64,000 bases of DNA, from positions 41,729,359-41,793,358 of the forward strand of contig CM055099.1 in NCBI GenBank assembly GCA_029204225.1. Reading direction: 5' to 3'. Source of the DNA: Diphasiastrum complanatum. Its lineage: Eukaryota > Streptophyta > Lycopodiopsida > Lycopodiales > Lycopodiaceae. The number at the start of each line of letters is the position of its first letter. The stretch's first letter is position 1. The position numbers and the translations under genes are program-made. The notes beneath the pieces are model-generated. The model was given only the letters and a program-made list of their open reading frames with translations. It searched no databases and was not told the origin of the DNA. Shown here piece by piece: positions 46,317-60,732 of the stretch.

Positions 46317-46490
46317 GTCGATGACTTCTGATATGTCGGTCCCTTCGAGGAATGGTGACATGAGCGCTCGTCATCAGCCACATCGATGTCGATGACTTCG
46401 GTGACTTCAACTTCGGGCAATGATTGCATGAGCACTCGTTGGTCACTTTGATGTCGATGACTTCGGTGATTTCAAACTCGGCTTCAGGGA
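46317..46490. repeat. Imperfect tandem repeat, about 67-bp period, three copies
   Basis: GTCGATGACTTC followed by GCATGAGC.CTCGT-like spacers repeats at about 46317, 46387 and 46453. It gives open frames on both strands that I take as repeat artefacts. Confidence 0.65.
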
Positions 46491-46659
46491 ATGCCATCTT
46501 TGGTGCGAAAAATGTGAGAAAGCCGAAGGTTCGTAAAAAAGCGAAGGTCTGTGGAAAAGGCGAAAAACCTGAAGGTCCATTGAGATATGTTCTAAGTCAA
46601 GGTTTTGGCCAACTGTCGATTTTTCGGTAATGAGAAAAATGCGAACTATGCGAAGCACA

Positions 46660-49600
46660 GTTCAAATATGCAGACTGTGCAAAAATGCAGCAGTTTGAAA
46701 TATACAAGGAAAGCTAAAATACAAAAGCTTTGATACTTAGAAACTACACGTGTCTAGTAGATACTCCAAACGCCACAATTCTTTCTTGATATCAGGTGGC
46801 ACATCACCCAGCTATTAATGAATCCTACTAAGTCATATGGAATGATGTTTGTTATTATGTTTCACATCTCTCTTGAAAGCTTTCCTCCTGGATCTAGCCC
46901 CCAAGCCATGCCATGTGATAGCAAGAGGAGAAGAGCACAACTGGTAACCTAGACCAAAGTCATCGACGAGATAATCTCTACCTCAATATATAGAGAGTAG
47001 GATCCTGTGCACAAACCCATGCAATCCCCATGCAGGTCAACTATAAATAGATCATAGCTCTTCATGCATTCCTCCCGCCTATATCAGTCACACGTATATG
47101 AACTACTCCATATGTCTCAATTAGAGTGTCTGGGTCCTCTTAAGGTCATTAGTCGCCAACAGGCCTCAATGTGGAATAAAATATAGGCGTGACCAATAAC
47201 CTCGAACACTGGAGGGCCGGTCTACCATATTATGACCATTCCATGTTCTTAACTGAATATGGCCGTAACATTCTTCCTGCCTTAAACAGGTTCTGTCCTC
47301 ATAACTCATAACTAGGGAAGATCCAGATTTATATGCTTTTAGCTCTTTCTCATGAATTATTATCCTCAATCTGACCAACCAACCTAATCAAGCACTCATA
47401 GATAGAACAATTTTCTCAATTGTTTATATATGGTTCAGAGTACTCTTTCAGTTTCCAAACGTACATTGAGCGTTAAGTCCTCCAAATGGGTAAAATCTTC
47501 AATACATCAAATTTTCATTATCAAATAACTAAGTTTACATGATACACTGGATGAGTAGTCGACCAATCATGAAGATCACATTCAAAAGCTAACAAATCAA
47601 TCTTTTAACTTTCACCTTTACCCTGAAAATCAATCTTTAGTCTAGCTTCAATATCAAATAAGTATTTAGAGATGGAATAATTCACCAATTATTAATCGCT
47701 GCATAGAAGTATTATATTGACCTTTAGAAGTACACTAAGAGATAATTTTCCTATTGGATCTGATTCTCTCCAATCTAATAACATCACCTTCATGTAACCT
47801 TAATTTACATGAATCACTGGGTGAGTTCTCACCTTACAAATCAATGTTCAAAAGTCAAAGATCCCAATAATTATAGTCCAAGACTATCCACAATTTACGT
47901 GTAGACCTGTCATAAATGCTTCTTGGTACCAATACACTTAGGATTTTTCAAAAACCTAAAGTACCTCAATTCATCCTACCAAAATCTCTTAGGAGATCCA
48001 TCAAGATAAAAATGACTTTAACTCAGCTCTGAATACTCCAAATACTCTATTGAGTTAAGTGCTCTATTCCTAGATCTATTCCTAGCAACATATGCAAGGA
48101 GATAACAACCATACACTCTTGGTAGATTTATATGTCTCCTAATTAACCGAAGATTTAGGCTGAAAACAGTACACAAGCATTCCTTGACTACAATCTGTAA
48201 AGAAAGCAAATTCCTCATAAGTAACCAATTACTTAATGAAAATGCCTGTGAGATCCATAAAGTCTCAAGTATGCACTGGAGAATTTAGAGTTCAAATAAC
48301 ATATCTAAATCCTTGACTCTCCCAATTGATCAAGAATTACTCATTATCTTAAGAATCCTCACATTTTCTTATAATCTTCTAGTGATCTTTAAGTATCAAT
48401 TTATGATCCGTCAATCATAAACATTTAGAATCTTATGATTCGTCAATCATAATTTACAGAATCTCAAAACCATACTTCATCATTGGAAGATACTGGACTA
48501 TATGCATAACATACCACTCAAGAAATATAAGAATCATTCTAAAATCTTTTCCACAAGGAAGATTACTGGATTCCGAGAATATTCTTTCACACCAATTCTT
48601 AACCAGATTATGAGTTCCAAATTCTACAATCAACCAATCAACTAAAGACCATTACAACATTCATCTTTAACAACATAAACTTTATACAATCACCTAAAAC
48701 AACATGTAGAGATTGCAAAGTTCTATTGAATTCCAACTAAATTTGAGTTACCATTCTTGGAGCCATAAGGATTTAGTATCCAATTGAGCTCACATGGGTA
48801 CTATCACTAATGAATCAAGTCTGAAATACTCATTCAAGAATTTCGTATATCCTATTCTCACAATTTCCTGATGAATTTAAATGACTCATAAATTATGTGT
48901 CTTACAAGCAATACACACAAAACAAACAGTTTTTGGTGAATTCTCCACACTATCCGTTTTAACAATTAACTTCCACAGGAGTAAATTAACTACTCAAGTT
49001 AATTGTCCATGATTTAGAAATCTTAAATGTCTAGGTGAAGAATTCAATTATACTAGTATAACACCACATTTAGATCCGTATCCAAATCATTTTTTAAGTT
49101 AACCTATAGATTTATCATAGTAGATCTGTTAACTCTGCAAGTAATTGTCAAACACAATACTTGATCATATGTCTATGTTCAACGACTAGGTTAAGTGCAC
49201 CAGATAACCTTAGTAACCATGAATACATAGTAGATCCAAACAAGATTAATTGTGCACATATGAGAATAATCTCACTATGCCCCAATACATAAACATACAT
49301 GTCAATATATGGCAAATTCCTCCAAATTTCGCAAATGTTACTCTCATATCTCACTGAGAATCTTGCAAGTCAGCTAGAGAAGAATTCTATTTCTCTTGAA
49401 TAAATAACATATTGAGAAATCTCTGAAGTGAGTAGTTCCACATCACAATTTTTTTAACCATCATACTTTTACCACATAATTTCTTCATCCAATCGACCTA
49501 CTTCAAATCTTAGTGTACAAACCAAAATTAGGCTGACTTATACAGACATCTTTGGACATAAGGTTAAGATTAAAACTTTATTCCATTCGACCCAGTCAGC

Positions 49601-52340
49601 AGAATCTTAATTCAATCTTTACCACCACTATCCATAATCATGAATATCTAACAACTCAAAACCCTCAAAACTCCTCTAGTTCCAGATTATTCAAGACAAT
49701 CACTAGAGATTTCCTCTATTCCCACTAGATAGTTCCACCATTGCACACATACTGGATTCCACAAAAGAAATCCATGCAACTGGTTAATTCCATGAAAGTC
49801 TTATTCCTATCATTATCTTCTCCCCCTTTTTAAAATAAATTCCATAATTGCAATTAAAAAGTTTTCAAGAGACAATGTATAAGATATCAAATATTTGAAA
49901 AAGTCAGTGATGAGTATCCAATACTATTACAAACTGGACTTTTTTCTCAAAATCATAAAATATCTTATCCCGAGTGATAGAAGCATTACTATCAATGATC
50001 AACTATCAAATAGAGATAAACATTTGGCTCAGGAAGTCTAAATTCCACCTAATTGATTGAAACCATCAATTGATTGTGAGCCATATTCACAAAACTGAAA
50101 TGGAAGCATAAGTTCATATAACTTTAACAATCCTTCAGAACCTTGTTCTACACTGGAAGGAATTATATGAATCTCAATCCAATTGTCTCGTATTTAAATT
50201 TTTTTTAAAAAGTAGAGGTTTAAGTTAAAAGAGAGATAGCTTTTAAGGGTTTCCTATTTGGAATTTATGAGATACCGCATCCAGATCTATATCTCTTTCA
50301 CACAAAATCGTTCGAATACGTAGATAAAATAAGGGCAAACTTTAAAAGGTAAGATATAGTCCTTAAACTTGAATAAGGAGGGTTGACAAAGATTCAACAA
50401 TCCTTAGAATATATTTGAGTTGAGACGAGTCAACAAGGGTTAGACAATCTTGAACATATTCAATTGGTTGACAATCCTTTGAACAAGTTTGATTTGAGAT
50501 GGAGGACTATGTGAACTACGGTATGTTTCTATTGGGCCTTTTTCTACAACAGGTTCTTGAGTAAAATATCAGATCTAGAACACTGTTGTGGATACATTAT
50601 GACGTGACAAACATCATTTACCACCCCTTCGTAGAGTGACCACCAACTCACCTTTGTGCACTGGAGTTGTTGACATCAAGTTCGTTATGAGTAAGCCTCC
50701 AACGCTAACTGATGTTCCATACAATCAACCATCATTCTCAACCCACATGTCCATGGACATGGGCACACTTTTACTATGCACGAGCTCGTACTATCCAACA
50801 ACTAGTGAGTAAACTGAATGAATAATAAAGGGCTCTATCACCTTCATATACATCGTACATGTGGGTTCCACCTCAAGCATAGTCCACATGAGGTATCCTG
50901 AGGTGCTAACATTGGCACAAAAATTATCCACCATGTCAGAAAAACGTTTCGCCCTTTGTTGAGGCCATTACCTCAAGGTGTGTGTTGGTATATAGAAATA
51001 AAGTTATTTTAGGATTTGACATCCTCAAGAATGACCAACAAGCAACTTGTAAAAATACGAGAAAAAATGATAGCGAAAATGAGCTAGAACAAGTTTTTTC
51101 AAAAGATTGTGAAGACAAAACCCAAAATGATTTTAGAATGAAGGCTGAATGCCCTACATCCTAATTGAGGAGTCCACATGGGTTAGGTTTGCAATTTAGC
51201 CAATTACATGAGTTGGATTTTTTCGTAGCTAGGAATTGACCAGCACATCAATATCGTTGCTGGATGACATCCTAGACCTCTACAAGCATACACGGGCACC
51301 CTTTTTCTTTTTGCCTTGTTGGTTGTTGGCTTGGACTTATCAAATGCAATGCCCTTCAAGAGGTTGTTTACCTTTCAAAGGCAAGATATTTAATTGAATA
51401 TCACTCGACGGTCATGCACAAAAAATGTCCTACAAGTTAGAAGCTTGAATCAATGAGTCAAACTTTGTCCAAAGCCAAAGTTTTCAAAATTTATTTGTAA
51501 AGTATATTTTAGTTTTTTCTTTTATGTCTTTATTTGTGCGGTTAAATGGAGTTAGATCCCTAACCTCACGGAGAGCCAACAAAGAAGTGTAACCAACTAC
51601 TACTTATTGGAAGGCTTAATTAATGACATGTTTTGAGAAATTTACATCTCTCTGTGATTTCCACATTGAAGGCATACAATGAAGTACCATATCAAGATGA
51701 GTGTCAATAAAATGATAACTTGGAGAGGAGTGCATGGCCACAAATTCCAAGCCTAATAATGGTGTATATCAATATAACCTTATGTGTAGAAAGGTTTGCA
51801 TGGCATTCAAATTCCAAGCCTTATTGTGGTGTACGGCTTCTTGCCCATAGGACAAATAACATGTAATTTTTACTAACATGCTTGGAAAGGGTTCTCCGAG
51901 TCTTCTCACGTAAACTCATCTCATTATGTTTGCCGTTCTTTTAAAACTTTATTGGTTTTTGGAGCTTTTTTCAAAGGCAAATAAGTGTAACAATCATTGC
52001 AACTTACAAATTCCAAGCAAGCTCTTGATCCTATTAGTATTAGGGAATGGTCAAATGGTCATATATTTATGGTGAGTTCCCTATCTAGAGCAATAATTGA
52101 ATAGCCGTTGAACGTTGAACTGAGTGTAAAGGTCACTTAAAGACAAACTTTCCTAAGCATAAAGGAATGGCAAGGTTGATTTCTCATTATGGCTAAAAAA
52201 ATTTCATGAGCCATTCATTTTGACTTTTTTTTGTTTGTAATATGCCTCAAAAATTAAACTTTTTGAAAGTGACAATGTGCTTGTAAATTCATAAAATGTC
52301 ATGCACGTCGCTTTTTGACTCGTAATGTTTCTCAACTCAA
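46660..52340. other. Long AT-rich region without recognisable genes
   Basis: 5.7 kb in which no open frame exceeds about 70 codons and no domain, LTR or terminal repeat was recognised. A small 33-bp duplication occurs near 48400-48462 (GATCCGTCAATCATAA), and a roughly 62-bp-spaced duplication occurs near 51735-51826. It is likely old, eroded transposon sequence. Confidence 0.55.
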
Positions 52341-52414
52341 ATCTTACATAAAGCACTGCTCCAACTTACGTTTTGATATCTTACATAAAACAATGCTCCA
52401 ACTTACGTTTTGAT
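52341..52414. repeat. Tandem duplication, 37-bp period
   Basis: ATCTTACATAAA.CA.TGCTCCAACTTACGTTTTGAT occurs twice, end to end. Confidence 0.9.
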
Positions 52415-53330
52415 TGGCTATCAATGCTCTAAATATGGAGTACTCATGGATGAAATCACATAGATGGAAACTTGGGTGGGATTGACCACCCAAGGTCAAC
52501 TCTGGCCACACATGGGTGGTGTCCAAGAAACAAAATAAAAAATAACATAGCTCTCATGGATGGAATCTTGAAAATACGTTGCGCTCAGGAATGAAATCAT
52601 TGATGGAATTTTGAAAATTATGTCCATATTCTTTTTTTAGATTTTTGTGACACATCATGTACGGTATTACGTGTTTGTCATCTCATTGCAAACATATAAT
52701 GGCTCATCCTTTTATTCGATGAGAGCTTGCTATCACATCTTTACAATGGGCCTAAAGACAACCATTAACTAATCCCTCATATGTACTTTAAATCTTCAAG
52801 ATTTCATTAAAAATGGAAACTTAGAATAGCTCGAGAGTGGGCCAGAACTAAGATAGCACCTTCTTCACACAATTTTACCTCCTTTGAATGTAGGCGCCTA
52901 TGCTCTCTCTAGTCGACCTAGGGTCAAACCACATCTTTGCATGTTGGCCCATGAAGACCATGCATTGTTGGAATAGATGATGCTTGATCATGTGGGTGTT
53001 GATGATGCTAGAAATGGGATGGCAATTGCTCGAAACGTGAGACTTCTCAAGCCATATCAAAATTCTATAGACTGACAACTGACTTGTGAAAGCCAAATCT
53101 CAAGAACACGGGTTGGGCTGGGAAGCCTGACCTGTTGCTAAGTTGAGCAACTTTTGTATGCGTGTGAATGATAGAGTGCTACCCAGGAACGTGTGCCTTG
53201 ACGTCAATTCTGGGCCAGGTGGCTGGGGCGACATGTTTAAGAGGCCCTTAACCATGGGCTGTTGGATGGTCATTTGGGTGCAATAAGCATGTAAAGTAAA
53301 TGCCTCCTCAAACTTTAGGGCTTATACATC
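52415..53330. other. Spacer upstream of the zinc-knuckle gene
   Basis: No coding evidence. It presumably includes the promoter of the gene starting near 53.4 kb; I could not fix a TATA box. Confidence 0.45.
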
Positions 53331-53399
53331 TTCGTTGTCAGCCAGCCATAGGCTTACACGTGGCCTCATGGATGGCGTCAGTTTCTGGCTGAATCTAAA

Positions 53400-53642
53400 C
53401 CGTTGGCTTGGTGTAACGGTGATAAGAGAGAGGCATCTTCTTCTTTCCAGGGTTTCTTGCGACAAAAGAAGAGGATCGCGACGGCATTGCAAAGAGAGAA
53501 AGGGGGTAGATCTGGATCAGCCATCGCTGTAGGCAAGGCGGCCATTGAAGGAGCTTGGTGTGGATTGAAGGAGCTTTTGCTCTAGGCCGGAGGAAGATCC
53601 CAGGAGCAGAAGACGCAAGCCCTAGAAATTTTGACGGCTGAG
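53400..53642 (+). other. Probable 5' UTR exon of the zinc-knuckle gene
   Basis: GC- and GA-richer than its surroundings, it ends GGCTGAG|GTAAGC, a strong donor. The next acceptor, GATTCACAG| at 54534, sits 12 bases before the start codon, giving an 892-bp leader intron. The transcription start is not determinable by eye, so the left coordinate is approximate. Confidence 0.5.
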
Positions 53643-54546
53643 GTAAGCGTTAGGTCGGAAGAAGCCGAAAAGCACAGACAGAGGAGTCTTTGGGAGGTAT
53701 ATTTGACTTTGCGAGGGATCTTAAGCCTTGCAGATGTGCAATGAAGGGAAATGTTCTGGCCTCTAGGTTTTTGTGTATTTTGGATTGTCTACCCTAGAAA
53801 CGGATTCTTTGTGTGGTTTAGATTCTTTACCCTGGTTTACTTTCTTATGGATGGCTGGTTCATCCATAGCGGAGTGGCATAAGGGGCGAAAATTTCCTGC
53901 TAGTTAATGATTGAAGAAGCTGTGATTCTGGTATTGTGTTGAAGTTAAGTGATACTTGTTATCTTGTTGCTTGCCAATGCCGTCTCATATTCTAACTCAT
54001 CATGGAAACGTTGCATACGGGACCACTATGTCTAATAGGTGCCGGAGGAGCTGAAGAGGTGCTGAATTTTCCTTTAACGTGGTTGGTGCGATCTTGCAGA
54101 AAGATTTGGAGTATAAGTTCGAGGAAGGGAGGTAGGAGGTTTTGAAACAGTTAAGAAGTATTGAAGCAGTAGAGGAGGCGTCTTAGACAAGCTTGTTTGG
54201 AGGGAGTAAGATATCAAGGCAAGCACTGGTCTCTACAGTTGCATGGTTGTTAGGGTTTCAATAGAGTTTAAAGATATTAGACAACCGTTGAAGGCTCGAA
54301 ATTACTTTAAAAAATACGAATCAGTGATTCTCACCGTAGTGGAAGGAAATGGAGTTCTGGTAGTCCTTTGCAAAGTAAAAACAGTGTTAAAGTTAGTAGA
54401 TCTTTAAGACATTACTGGCTTGAGTTTGCAGGTATACAAGAAAGTGAAGTGAAGTTTGTTTGAAGTTTTGGTTGTTTTAAGATAATAGTGAAGAGCTAGT
54501 AGCTATCTGGATGTCACTGGCATTTGATTCACAGGCCAGAGGCAGG

Positions 54547-55086
54547 ATGAGCTTCGACGATTATGTAACTGAGAGGGGACGCCGCATTCAAAGTGGCATA
54601 ATGGGCCGGCGTTCCGTTCGCCGCAGTGCTCCTTACAGGACTTCCTCTCCATCGCGAGAGAGAAACGGTTTTTCTCGTGGTTCCTCAAGGTGATAACCTT
54701 TCTGAATTTTTTATGCTGGAGTGGATGTGACTGGATGTCAAAAGATATTTTTATCAAGAAAGGAGGCAATTGAGGATTTTTGAAAAATGTTTGGGACGTA
54801 AGAGGGGATGGAGGAATTTGTAGTTGTGGTACAGTTTTTAGACTTTGAATGTGGGAAAAGCTTAATTTGGTGTTGATTAGGAGGGGAAGGGTTTGCAAGA
54901 CAATGTCAGAAGGCCTGAGGGAAGCTTTGATTTACTTTTTTTGAGTTTGGGGAAGAAAGTGGGAAGCCTGGTTATGCGATGGCTATGTGATCTAAAGCAA
55001 TGCGAAGCCTTAGATGCCTCCTTGATAGCACACAACCTTTCTGTTGGAGCTTACAATGATGAAGCCTTCTCAACCAAGCTCAGTTT

Positions 55087-55153
<67 letters not shown>

Positions 55154-58100
55154 TTTTGTGGGCAGAGATTAAGCGATGGACTTGTTTATGAACCTCTTCA
55201 CTTAGATTGAAGGATAGGCATTGAGTATTGTTTTCTCCTTTCTGGTTTTTTACATTAGCTTGTATTCACGATTCACGAAGGATCATGTTATATGGACTTT
55301 TTGGACTCATACAAACAATTGGATGTTGCAGCTAGATCTTGTTCTTCGAAATCCGTTCTGAATGTGGGTCGGATTATAATATGTATTCAAGTAAAAAAAA
55401 CCCTGAAAAATGCCCTAAAAAGTACCAAGAAAGTAGTATGTACAAAAGAAAAAGAACCAACTTCTATGAACACTATGGATGGAGGATGTAATTTTGGCCT
55501 TATGGATCCAACAGCACTGATCTGAATTCTGAAGCAATGAGCACCACTATTGCGTTATCCTGGTTTGTTGGAAGCATATGTCTGCACCAGTCTTGAACCC
55601 AACTGTTTGATTGGTGCTGACTTTACACTCCATGCATATGCAATTTGGATACGTTCAAAAAGTAAACATTTTTGGATAGTTTGGCCAATGTTAAAAAACT
55701 CTTTTGCTGTGTAAGCGGTGAGACCCATTTTTCAGGAGATTCAAAGATGTGGACTGCAGTTTGCTGATATCTCCCAGTTCAGTGCCTCAAATGCCCTAAC
55801 TGTTTCTCTTTAATACGTAAAGCAAAGCATAAATATCTGCAACAACACATTCGTATGGATGGATTCGATGGGGGATGAACTTTTGGCCTCAGCATATTAA
55901 AAAAACAATCCTTTAAAAAAAAAGTGAAACACTTGGGTACTGATGAGACATAAGCAATGCTATTTGGCTAAGATTGTTTGTTTATTGAATTTTTTATTGT
56001 TGTTTTGACTTAGATCCTTTGACTTTTTGAGTTGCTCGTATATTGTTTCTAAGGTTTACCTTATGACATCACTGACTTCTCTATATATTCTAATTTCACA
56101 AATAGATATTTTTTCAAGACGTGTGGTATCCAGTTAAGGTTCTTTATTTAGTGATCATTGGATTATGTAGTTTCCTGTGTACCCTTAAGGTGTCATCAAT
56201 ATCAGAAGAATCCTGGTTATCTGGTTAAGCTCGTTTGCCCATGTCTGCTTGAGCGGAATTGAATTCTAGACCTCAAGGTGATATGGAGCCATCAGCCAAC
56301 AGGGCATTTATTTTGGGATATATGTAGAGTGAAGTTCTCTATCAACATAAATAGTAAATCATGTTATACTGCTGAAATAGCATAAAATTAGCTTGTAATG
56401 TTGCACATTTTCGATAGCTTGATCTATGCAATTATTTCTTTAGAATGATGCTGGAGACTGGAGCTTTCATCATTATTAACCTCTTGCTTTAGTTCCTTGG
56501 ATAAAATCACCTCATTAATCTTTTTCAATTGCTCATGTTCATTTGCATTGTAATTATATGCTGTTGAAGTCAAAAATGGAAAAATATAGTTTATAGATGT
56601 CTCGAATCTAATCAGTATATTTTGATGAATATGCTGTTGAAATCAGATGGAAGTGTAGTTTATAGATGTCTTGGATCTGAACATAGATACCCGTTCCCAG
56701 CGCCTAAGTACGTTCCATTCTGTACGTTTGGAACGGAACACGTTCTGTATGTACGGAACGAGCTAGTTTTTTTTACCCCCCTGTTGAGTCTGCCCTGCAG
56801 AAAACTCATGAAAACTGATCTGTGAATTCAGAATCTGCCTATGATCCCACCTCTCAGAACTTGCCTGTGGAGTTGTGAATCTGTGAAATCCTACTCCTGA
56901 TCCCACAATTTTTAGGAATCATTTGTCTCACTGATCTGCTAATGTGAAAAAAGATTGTGAACTGGCAATTCATTATTCTGGCAAGTCATTAACTGTTGTC
57001 CTGATTATGAATATGTTTCACATTGGTGACTACTCTGAATCAGGATACGCAGATGGCAGATCAGTTTTCACGAGTTTTCTGCAGGCTACGGGTTTCATCC
57101 ATCATGAAAACTCTAAACGTAGCTCGTTCCGTACCTTCATTTATGACTTACAGCCACACTGCATCAACCCTTGGAAATGTAGTCTAATGTCCTTCAGCTT
57201 TTGATAAGTTATTTTCTCTGCCTTTTCCATTGTGTATGGTCTAAGACTTTGTGGATGGAGTCCATAAAGCTAAAAGACAATGTGTGTTTTGTTCTGTTGG
57301 TTATTTTGGACATGATATTATCATGTAAATTTATGTTTCTCAACACTCAAAGTTGTATCTCAACACTCAATTATTGTTGACCTTCTTCACTGCAGTATTA
57401 CATGGCAATAAAAAAGGATACAGGCATACAAGTTAAAAAAAGAAGAGAGAGTATGTGCTCCTTGGAGGTGTTTTAATTAATTAAAGGCTGTTAATGTTGG
57501 AGGGTTCCCATTATCCTTGTGAAGGGAATCGATTGATGTGTTTCATACATTGAACTTAACTCTGCAGTGTATTTGTTGAACCACCTAATGCCAAAAAAGT
57601 CAATTTGGAAAGTGTATATTCAAAACCAAGTCAATCAGGGTTAATCTGAAAAGTAGATTTGATAAATATCCATCGGCAAATTATATATTACTAAAAATCT
57701 CTACATTTCCTTAAGCCTTATTTCATTTGAATCTTGTTGATTGGAAAGTTAAATGTTGGCTCGATGTCTACAGATTATCATGATTTGAAATAGCTGGTCA
57801 GCTGTTCTTGCCTTGTAGCCATGGTTTGTGTTTTGATATCCGTGATGAAAAGGCGACCTGCAGTCCTGCTAATATGTCCTGTGGTTGCAGGTCAGGAGGC
57901 GACTTATGTAATAATTGTAGGCGCCCTGGGCATTTCGCTCGAGACTGCCCTAACGCTGCCGTGTGCAACAACTGCGGCATATCTGGGTAAAACTTTATGT
58001 TTGAAATGTTTGGATGGCTAGTTGGACAATCAAGGACTTTTGCAATGTATGCTTATGGATGGGTTTGCATAGTTTCATTGTTGTCTCCTTGTTTGTTTTG

Positions 58101-58630
58101 TTTGTAGGCATATTGCTATTGAATGCCCATCAGAGACACTTTGTCGTAATTGTAGAAAGCCAGGACACATTGCAAGCGAGTGCCGCAATGAAAGGGTGTG
58201 CAATACTTGTGGAAAGCCAGGACATCTGGCAAAGAGTTGTACTGCTCAGGACAGTGTTCTTCCAAAGTCTGAGCTTTGCAACAACTGCTATAAGCCGGGA
58301 CATCTAGCGGCTGACTGTACTAACGAGAAAGCATGCAATAATTGTCATGAAGCCGGTCACCTTGCCCGTGATTGTAAGAATAGCCCCATCTGTAATGGTT
58401 GTGGAGTTGCTGGGCACATTGCACGTGACTGCCCACGGTTAGCTGTGGCTTCTTCTAGACCATTAGGAGCGTACGCAGATTTGATTTGCCATGCTTGTAA
58501 GCTACCTGGACACAGAAGCAAGGATTGTTTGCAAATCATGTTGTGCAATAATTGTGGGGGCCGTGGCCACATGGCCTATGAATGCCCTTCAGATCCTATT
58601 TTGATGCGTGGAGGACTTTGGCGTGTATGA
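54547..58630 (+). CDS. Nine-knuckle CCHC zinc-finger protein (CNBP/GIS2-like, plant type)
   Basis: Three coding exons: 54547-54689, 57891-57986 and 58108-58630, total 762 bp (253 residues). All junctions are in phase (AG|GT donor joined to GTTGCAG| acceptor, then TCTGG|GTAAAA to TTTGTAG|). The N-terminus is Arg/Ser-rich (RRSVRRSAPYRTSSPSRERN). Nine Cx2Cx4Hx4C knuckles follow, from CNNCRRPGHFARDC to CNNCGGRGHMAYEC; the second is split by intron 2. The layout matches the conserved plant CCHC family related to CNBP/GIS2, single-stranded nucleic-acid binders linked to translation and RNA handling. An in-frame ATG at 54511 lies before the acceptor and is not used in this model. Intron 1 is 3201 bp and holds repeats. 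Confidence 0.93.
55089..55150. repeat. (GA)n microsatellite in intron 1 of the zinc-knuckle gene
   Basis: About 31 uninterrupted GA units. Confidence 0.95.
56690..56770. repeat. GTACGTTCC/GGAACG hairpin repeat in intron 1
   Basis: It contains CCCGTTCC, GTACGTTCC, GGAACGGAACACG and GTACGGAACG in alternating orientation. The motif set and length are the same as at 6880-6950, so this is probably another member of the same small repeat family. Confidence 0.45.
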
Positions 58631-60400
58631 TGCTTGATTCCTCAATGACATCAAATGGAGTAGTTTAGCCATCATGACACGCGTAGTAGGATAGCCATTT
58701 TGCATTACTTCTAGCTATTTGGAGAAACCAGATGTTCTTGCGTAAAAACTAGTAAGCTTACACATGCAATGCAGAGTATCTGAAATCTTTTACCTTTGAT
58801 CTGTGAAGAAATCTTCTGCTTCTGATCTGTGAAGACTATTTTACATTCAGCAATGTATTCAGCACCCATGAAAACTGTCTTTATCTGTGCAGTGAAATTG
58901 TAAATTTTATTTTCCTGTATGGTTGTCTTTATTTTTCAGTTTTGGGAACAGTTATGCAATGCAGAACCTTACAAATGCATGTCTGATATAGGTTATGAGA
59001 CACTGTAAAATTTTGATAAAAAGGCTGCTGCTGAATGTAAGCAAGGATTGGTAAACAGATATGGTTGGCTTCATAGATCAAATTGTAGTTGCAGCTGATC
59101 ACTCTGCTGCAAGTGTTTCAGATTCTTTTTTTTTCTATACAATAATAACATTTAAAGAAAAACAAAAATAAAACTTTTGCTGTACGAATCATTTCTTGAA
59201 ACACTAATAACCTTAAGAGAAAAAATAGAAATTTAAGGATCCTGGATCATGATCGCGTTCTGGAACGAGGGTTCAAACTATGGATCAAATCCTGTCACAC
59301 AGGTTGCGTGTCTAAACCTAGACACAGTTGTTAAGTAAGTACTGCTCTTGCCCATGATACACATCATTGTGGGTGGATGTGCTCTATGATTTGGACTGCA
59401 AAGACAGTGTTCAATCATTGAATAAAAGAAATTGGGCAAAGCTTGTTAAGTTAGACTTGTGTAAATTTTCCATATAGATTTTCTTTAGTGCTTTTAAAAA
59501 TTTGGAGTCATGAACATTTTTTAAAGTTGAGTGCTTGTGGCTTAGACCATAAACTTCTATAGATGGAATTGTGCTATTTATTAGATTATAGATGAGGAAT
59601 ATTGCATGCAAGAATGTTTGGAGCCTTTATTTAGGTAGAAAGGGAGGAGGGTACTACACAAGTTTTGCCATGTGTTTTGGATGGCAAGACCTTAAGGTCC
59701 TATTCAAGCATTTCACAAGAGCTCTGAATCTAATCAACAAGAGGCCAAAAACCATGTGCCCTTGCACCTTACATAAAAAACATCACAATACTAGCTCACA
59801 ATAGAACTCCCACAATCCTTCACAACAAGAACAATGAAAGGAACACTTTTTCTATAATGAAAATGAGTGGGTTGAGCCCTATTTACGTGAAGTATGAAGG
59901 GTGAGTTCTGTGAAATAAATGAAATTTAGGACCTAAAATGCATCTATTCAATCCACAAGAGGGATTGGATGCATTGTTATCGTCATCTCCATCATTAAAT
60001 GCAAGCTAGTAATGACACAATTTAGATTAGCAAGCAAGAACAAAAAAAAAAAGAGTATTAAATGATCGAAGGAGCTCCACAAGTGTGAAGTACAGCCTTC
60101 CATAGGGAAAAAGAGCAAAGAGTAAAGTACAAGTGATATAAACTAGCTCACAATAGACATTAGAGGAGTTCTTAATATCAAAAAGACCCTTTAAGGAATG
60201 CCATGTAGGATATACAAAAATATCAAAATAAATAAAACAATACTGTTTATTTGCTTGCCCACACCACTCCCAAGGCCTCCCCAACTCCCAATGATCTAAC
60301 CACAGTGTCTATAGTCACAGTTAAGAACTGTAAACAGTTCGCAGACTAAATTAAAAAATATTCCCTCCATTGGTTACGAAAAGGGCAATATTTTCACTGG
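58631..60400. other. 3' flank of the zinc-knuckle gene and spacer
   Basis: No recognisable gene. It holds the 3' UTR of the upstream gene. A GATCCTGGATCATGATCGCG stretch with GTTCTGGAACGAGG near 59239-59275 resembles the palindromic material at 30646-30960. Confidence 0.45.
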
Positions 60401-60404
60401 ATCT

Positions 60405-60550
60405 AGAATATGACCGCCATCCCCAAATTCGAATCAAGAAAAATTGCAAAATGTTTACATATGCATTCCTTCCACGAGAATGGAAATATGAGCGCCAACT
60501 ACCTATTGGAATGAAAAAATGAGCGGCATTTCCAAATTTGAATCAAGCAT
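60405..60550. repeat. Imperfect repeats upstream of the H3-fold/protease gene
   Basis: ATGACCGCCATCCCCAAATT (about 60409) and ATGAGCGGCATTTCCAAATT (about 60519) share their continuation GAATCAAG. A third shorter variant, ATGAGCGCCAACT, lies between. They may be promoter or subterminal repeats. Confidence 0.5.
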
Positions 60551-60732
60551 ACAAGCATGGAGATTGGATTGATCGTACATAGTATATAATATAATCAAAG
60601 ATGAGTATTTTGTTTTGCTTCATAGAATCTGGTCATAGTCCTTTGATGCAACTGATTACTCTATTATTTTTTTTGATGATGACATTATATCATCTACATG
60701 TGGATATCCCTGTTGATTTGGCACCTTTGCAG

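Noticed and set aside
57808-57890. Upstream in-frame extension of zinc-knuckle exon 2 starting MPCSHGLCFD
   Set aside because: The GTTGCAG acceptor at 57890 joins in phase with exon 1, and the extension has no match to the family.
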